Under the pieces are notes generated by a model. It had not been told where the DNA came from and ran no database searches. It saw only the letters and a list, made by a program, of their open reading frames with translations. The translations under genes were made by a program, and so were the position numbers. A stretch of 32,868 nt of DNA from a virus, in the IMG/VR virus record IMGVR_UViG_3300032093_000512, positions 1 through 32,868 of that record. One strand, given 5' to 3'. Below, in pieces: positions 30,580-32,868 of this stretch (within the stretch, counting starts at the first letter, position 1; every line of letters starts with the position of its first letter).

Positions 30580-31685
30580 CCTATACCGTAAGCACTAGGG
30601 CCGTTGACCTTGTCACGGAGTTCGAAGGCTCAAAACCCCGCCTCGTTGCAGAGCTGTGCGAGGGCGGCAAGTACGAGCTGGGATGGGGATCTACCTACCA
30701 TCTGGACGGGCGGCCCGTAGAGGCGGGCGAGACGTGTACGCTGGAATATGCCAAGCAGCTTAGGGCGCACGCGCTGGGGGTCGAACTGGCGCCTGTGTTG
30801 CGTGCCGTAAGAGTACCGCTGCGCCAGCATGAAGTCGATGCGCTGGCCTCGTTTGCTTACAATGCAGGGGGCTCGGCTGCGGCTGGGTCCAGCGTCGTCA
30901 GGGAACTGAACGCGGGCCGGTTTGAAAACGCCGCCGCTGCGTTCGCCATGTGGACCGGCGCGACAAGCTCGGGGCCTTCGCCGCGCGAGATCAGGAACGG
31001 TTATCGGATCGAAGCGCCCTATCAGCGGATCGGCAACACGAACCGCTGGATTGGCCCCGATGGCCAGCCCTGCCAGTATTTCCGCAGGCTGACGGGATTG
31101 CTGCGCCGTGGCCACGCACAGGGCTGCCTCCTGCTTGGCTATGACCACAGCGAGGCCACCAAGCCCGGCGCGCTATCGATCCGCACACGGCTGGAATGGA
31201 ACGCCGCCAAGAACCGCTGGCAGGACGTGATTATTGAGCAGACCCCGTTCACGTCTACGCTCGCCGTTGCCCGCAAGTATCCGCTGCTGCCCGCTATGCC
31301 ACCCATCCCGCAACAGCCTGACCCGCCGAAAGCCCCCGCGCCTGTTGTGGAAGTCAAAGCCGAACCCCTGCCGGAACTGAAACCCGCCGTTGACCCGTCG
31401 CTGCCGCCCAAGAAGATTGAAGATTCCCGCACTGGCAAGGCCGTTAACCGCGCATCCCGTGGACGCGAAACCGTCGCCATCAGCACCATCGGCACAGTCC
31501 TCGCGGGCCTTGCAACGCAAATCGAAATCATCGGGCGCAGCCTTGAGAACATTGGCACTGATACCATGATCCGTGTCGCGCTGTTCGGGTTCATCTGCCT
31601 TGCTGGCATGGGCGCTTACTGGTGGTGGAGCGGACGCAACGAAGCGTATCACCGCCGCCTTGAAACACAGGACCCGAAATACTGA
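30576..31685 (+). CDS. GH24-type endolysin with C-terminal membrane anchor
   Basis: A 369-residue muramidase-like lysis protein. The lysozyme domain spans about residues 1-192: FEGSKPRL with catalytic E17, GKYELGWGSTYH in place of the TIGYGHT loop, ALASFAYNAGG, SVVRELNAGRF and GLLRRGHAQGCLLLGYD, in the usual order. The canonical E-x8-D/C-x5-T becomes E17, C28, E34 with a two-residue insertion. A Pro-rich linker (about 237-280) leads to a C-terminal membrane helix (about 332-351, ALFGFICLAGMGAYWWW) followed by a basic tail. It starts in an ATGA overlap with the Hsp70 gene. N-terminal signal or SAR sequences are absent. Confidence 0.85.
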   Translation: MTYTVSTRAVDLVTEFEGSKPRLVAELCEGGKYELGWGSTYHLDGRPVEAGETCTLEYAKQLRAHALGVELAPVLRAVRVPLRQHEVDALASFAYNAGGSAAAGSSVVRELNAGRFENAAAAFAMWTGATSSGPSPREIRNGYRIEAPYQRIGNTNRWIGPDGQPCQYFRRLTGLLRRGHAQGCLLLGYDHSEATKPGALSIRTRLEWNAAKNRWQDVIIEQTPFTSTLAVARKYPLLPAMPPIPQQPDPPKAPAPVVEVKAEPLPELKPAVDPSLPPKKIEDSRTGKAVNRASRGRETVAISTIGTVLAGLATQIEIIGRSLENIGTDTMIRVALFGFICLAGMGAYWWWSGRNEAYHRRLETQDPKY

Positions 31686-31999
31686 TGGCACCGATAGGAT
31701 ATTCCATTTGGCTGTGGTTCCGCTCGAATCCAGCAGCGCAAGCCGTGGCGTTTGTCGTCGCGCTCTACATCGCGTTTCGCCTATGGCTCGCCCGCAAGAT
31801 ACGCCGCGAGCGCGAGGACGCTGCCGAGGAAGCCGTTGAACAAGTCACCGAACAGATACAGGAGAAGACCGATGAAGCTATCCAGCGTGTTGAGGACGAC
31901 CGTGCTGCTGTTGAGCGCCTCAACTCTGAGCAGTTGCGCAAGCTCGCCGAAGCCAGTCCGCACAACCGAGGCCGCTTGCACCGTCCTGAAACCGATTGA
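31685..31999 (+). CDS. i-spanin (Rz-like) inner-membrane subunit
   Basis: A protein of 104 residues. One N-terminal membrane helix (AAQAVAFVVALYIAFRLWLA, about residues 17-36) is followed by a long charged coiled coil (RREREDAAEEAVEQVTEQIQ, through residue ~90). Spanins of this type link inner and outer membranes and fuse them in the last stage of Gram-negative lysis. The gene for the lipoprotein partner lies in the overlapping frame, which strongly supports the call. ATG shares a base with the endolysin stop (TGATG). Confidence 0.82.
   Translation: MAPIGYSIWLWFRSNPAAQAVAFVVALYIAFRLWLARKIRREREDAAEEAVEQVTEQIQEKTDEAIQRVEDDRAAVERLNSEQLRKLAEASPHNRGRLHRPETD
31860..31865 (+). promoter_or_regulatory. 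Shine-Dalgarno AGGAGA for the nested o-spanin
   Basis: AGGAGA lies 6 bases before the ATG at 31872, inside the i-spanin gene, and decides the o-spanin start over upstream in-frame codons such as 31752. Confidence 0.7.
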
Positions 32000-32120
32000 G
32001 TATCACCTGTGCGAAGCGGGGGATCTGGATGACGCCACGAACAGTTGCGATACTGTAGCGACTGCCATGCGGATTTATTACCACAACCGCGACCTTGCCG
32101 CCCTGTGTGCCCCAAAATGA
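31872..32120 (+). CDS. o-spanin (Rz1-like) lipoprotein
   Basis: The protein has 82 residues. It starts MKLSSVLRTTVLLLSASTLS with the lipobox LSSC next, so signal peptidase II would cut before Cys22 and the mature protein would be lipid-anchored in the outer membrane. The mature part contains three further cysteines or more (ACTVLK, HLCEAG, NSCDTV). Proline-rich content typical of Rz1 is low. The gene overlaps the i-spanin in another frame by 128 bases and extends 121 bases beyond it, an overlapped rather than fully embedded pair. The stop overlaps the next start (ATGA). Confidence 0.85.
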   Translation: MKLSSVLRTTVLLLSASTLSSCASSPKPVRTTEAACTVLKPIEYHLCEAGDLDDATNSCDTVATAMRIYYHNRDLAALCAPK

Positions 32121-32494
32121 GCCGCGACCTAGCCGACGAAATCCTAGCCTCTGCCGGAGCGGAACACAGCGCCCGGCATGGGGAAGTGATTGACCATCCG
32201 CTGCGCTCCAAGTTCCTCGCCCGAACAGCCCCTAAGCCCCCCGAAGGCATAGAAGTGCCAACCCCCGTGGCATGGCTTGTCAGGGCCGGGCCTTACCTGT
32301 CCGTGCTGGCCGTCACTGTCGTTGCGCTCCTGATCTATGTCGGGGAGCGGCGACAGATGATCCTGGCAGACATTGGCCGCACGACCTGTTCGGCTGACAG
32401 CTCGCTGATGCTGGAGCAAGACCCCGGAAGCGACGTGCCAAGGCTAAACGACACGGTGCTGCTCAAGTGCGCGAAGGCTTACGAGCTGTTCTGA
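32117..32494 (+). CDS. single-TM membrane protein, unknown
   Basis: A 125-residue protein starting at the ATG that overlaps the o-spanin stop (ATGA); an ATG at 32045 in the same frame is inside that gene. The first ~55 residues are soluble and charged, followed by one membrane helix (YLSVLAVTVVALLIYVG, about 72-88) and a C-terminal part with two cysteines (GRTTCSADSSL, VLLKCAKAYELF). As the last gene before the terminator in the lysis block it could be a holin or antiholin, but I cannot show it. Confidence 0.65.
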   Translation: MSRDLADEILASAGAEHSARHGEVIDHPLRSKFLARTAPKPPEGIEVPTPVAWLVRAGPYLSVLAVTVVALLIYVGERRQMILADIGRTTCSADSSLMLEQDPGSDVPRLNDTVLLKCAKAYELF

Positions 32495-32577
32495 ACTTCG
32501 CCACATTCCCCCAGCACAATCCGAACGCTGACCGCCCCACCCATCAGCCCCCCAGCCCAAAGCGGGGTGGAAAGCGA

Positions 32578-32622
32578 AGCCCCGCCCGCATTGACCTTCT
32601 GGTCGCGTGGGCGGGGCTTTTT
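32578..32622 (+). terminator. Rho-independent terminator of the late operon
   Basis: AGCCCCGCCC (32578-32587) and GGGCGGGGCT (32609-32618) form a perfect 10 bp GC-rich stem, extendable by an A-T pair, with a 21-base loop and T at 32618-32622 after the stem. It lies 84 bases after the last + strand gene and just before a convergent gene. On the minus strand the T content after the stem is weaker (TTCGCTTT), so bidirectional action is possible but less sure. Confidence 0.9.
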
Positions 32623-32627
32623 GCGTT

Positions 32628-32858
32628 TCAGCGCATGTTCACGACATTGCGCTCGGCATACTGTTCGCGGCGCTTTGCATTAAGCTGCTCACGCGCATAC
32701 GCCGCAGCCTGATCAAGCCGTTCCTGCCGTGCATCGATCAGCTCGCGGATTTCCCGGCTGGCAGCGTACAAGCCGCCCCGGACCATGAACATTGAAAGCT
32801 GGAACAGTCCCGCCCCGATCGCCAGCATCCAGATAGCAGGCGGTTCCTGACCCATCAT
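32628..32858 (-). CDS. minus-strand small membrane coiled-coil protein, possibly partial
   Basis: A protein of 76 residues read from 32858, with ATG codons at 32858 and 32855; the frame stays open to the right edge, so a start outside the window is possible. An N-terminal membrane helix (AIWMLAIGAGLFQLSMFMV, about residues 8-26) is followed by a charged helix (REIRELIDARQERLDQAA). It ends five bases before the terminator and is the only well-supported gene facing the other way. Topology recalls i-spanin-like or regulatory membrane proteins; function is unknown. Confidence 0.6.
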   Translation of the reverse strand: MMGQEPPAIWMLAIGAGLFQLSMFMVRGGLYAASREIRELIDARQERLDQAAAYAREQLNAKRREQYAERNVVNMR

Positions 32859-32868
32859 CTTGATGATG

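Noticed and set aside
32045-32116. N-terminal extension of the last + strand gene
   Set aside because: It lies within the o-spanin frame; the ATG at 32117 has the ATGA coupling used throughout the window.
1-32868. tRNA, rRNA, CRISPR array, insertion sequence or attachment site
   Set aside because: I found no cloverleaf-like sequence, no regularly spaced repeats, no transposase or integrase, and no duplicated ends.

Overview
This window is a large part of a tailed, short-tailed (podovirus-like) bacteriophage genome. DNA packaging, procapsid, head-tail joining, DNA ejection, tail tip, fibre and lysis genes follow one another almost without gaps, nearly all on the + strand. Start and stop codons overlap (ATGA or TGATG) at most junctions, which suggests translational coupling. 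High GC, a spanin pair with an outer-membrane lipoprotein, and a GH24 lysozyme point to a Gram-negative, high-GC host; an alphaproteobacterium is my guess, not a demonstrated fact. I see no integrase, repressor, DNA or RNA polymerase, tRNA or CRISPR array, so lifestyle cannot be decided here.

Layout. (1) 1-3769: chain of small accessory/early genes: the end of a DUF551-like protein, a small helix-turn-helix-like protein, a free-standing GIY-YIG nuclease, an orphan DNA methyltransferase, several unknowns including a 20-residue membrane peptide, a small zinc-binding protein, a NusG-family protein and a one-TM protein. (2) 3770-3984: 215 bp noncoding boundary with nested inverted repeats. (3) 3985-5962: an acidic unknown protein, two very small membrane proteins, and two beta-rich proteins that may be virion surface components. 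(4) 6005-13635: terminase small and large subunits, P22-type portal, an overlapping small gene, a GroES-like co-chaperonin, scaffold-like protein, decoration-like protein, major capsid protein and a zinc-ribbon protein. (5) 13632-22730: head-tail adaptor, GNAT-fold core protein, two ejection proteins and a 1818-residue polyvalent internal protein with an HExxGH motif and a second GNAT domain. (6) 22816-27679: small unknown, P22 gp10-like tail protein, Ig-like adaptor, tail fibre/spike, zinc-finger protein and a helical unknown. (7) 27682-32494: coiled-coil membrane protein, four-TM membrane protein, an Hsp70 (DnaK)-like protein without the lid domain, a C-terminally membrane-anchored GH24 endolysin, a nested i-spanin/o-spanin pair and a one-TM protein. 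A Rho-independent terminator follows at 32578-32622, and a convergent minus-strand gene closes the window.

The most unusual feature is that the same phage carries relatives of two general host folding systems: a GroES-like protein between portal and scaffold, where it plausibly works with host GroEL on head proteins, and an Hsp70-like protein in the membrane/lysis block, coupled to a coiled-coil membrane protein of unknown role. Other notable points are the giant polyvalent ejection protein, an out-of-frame gene over the portal 3' end, and the tail-anchored lysozyme with an altered active-site pattern.
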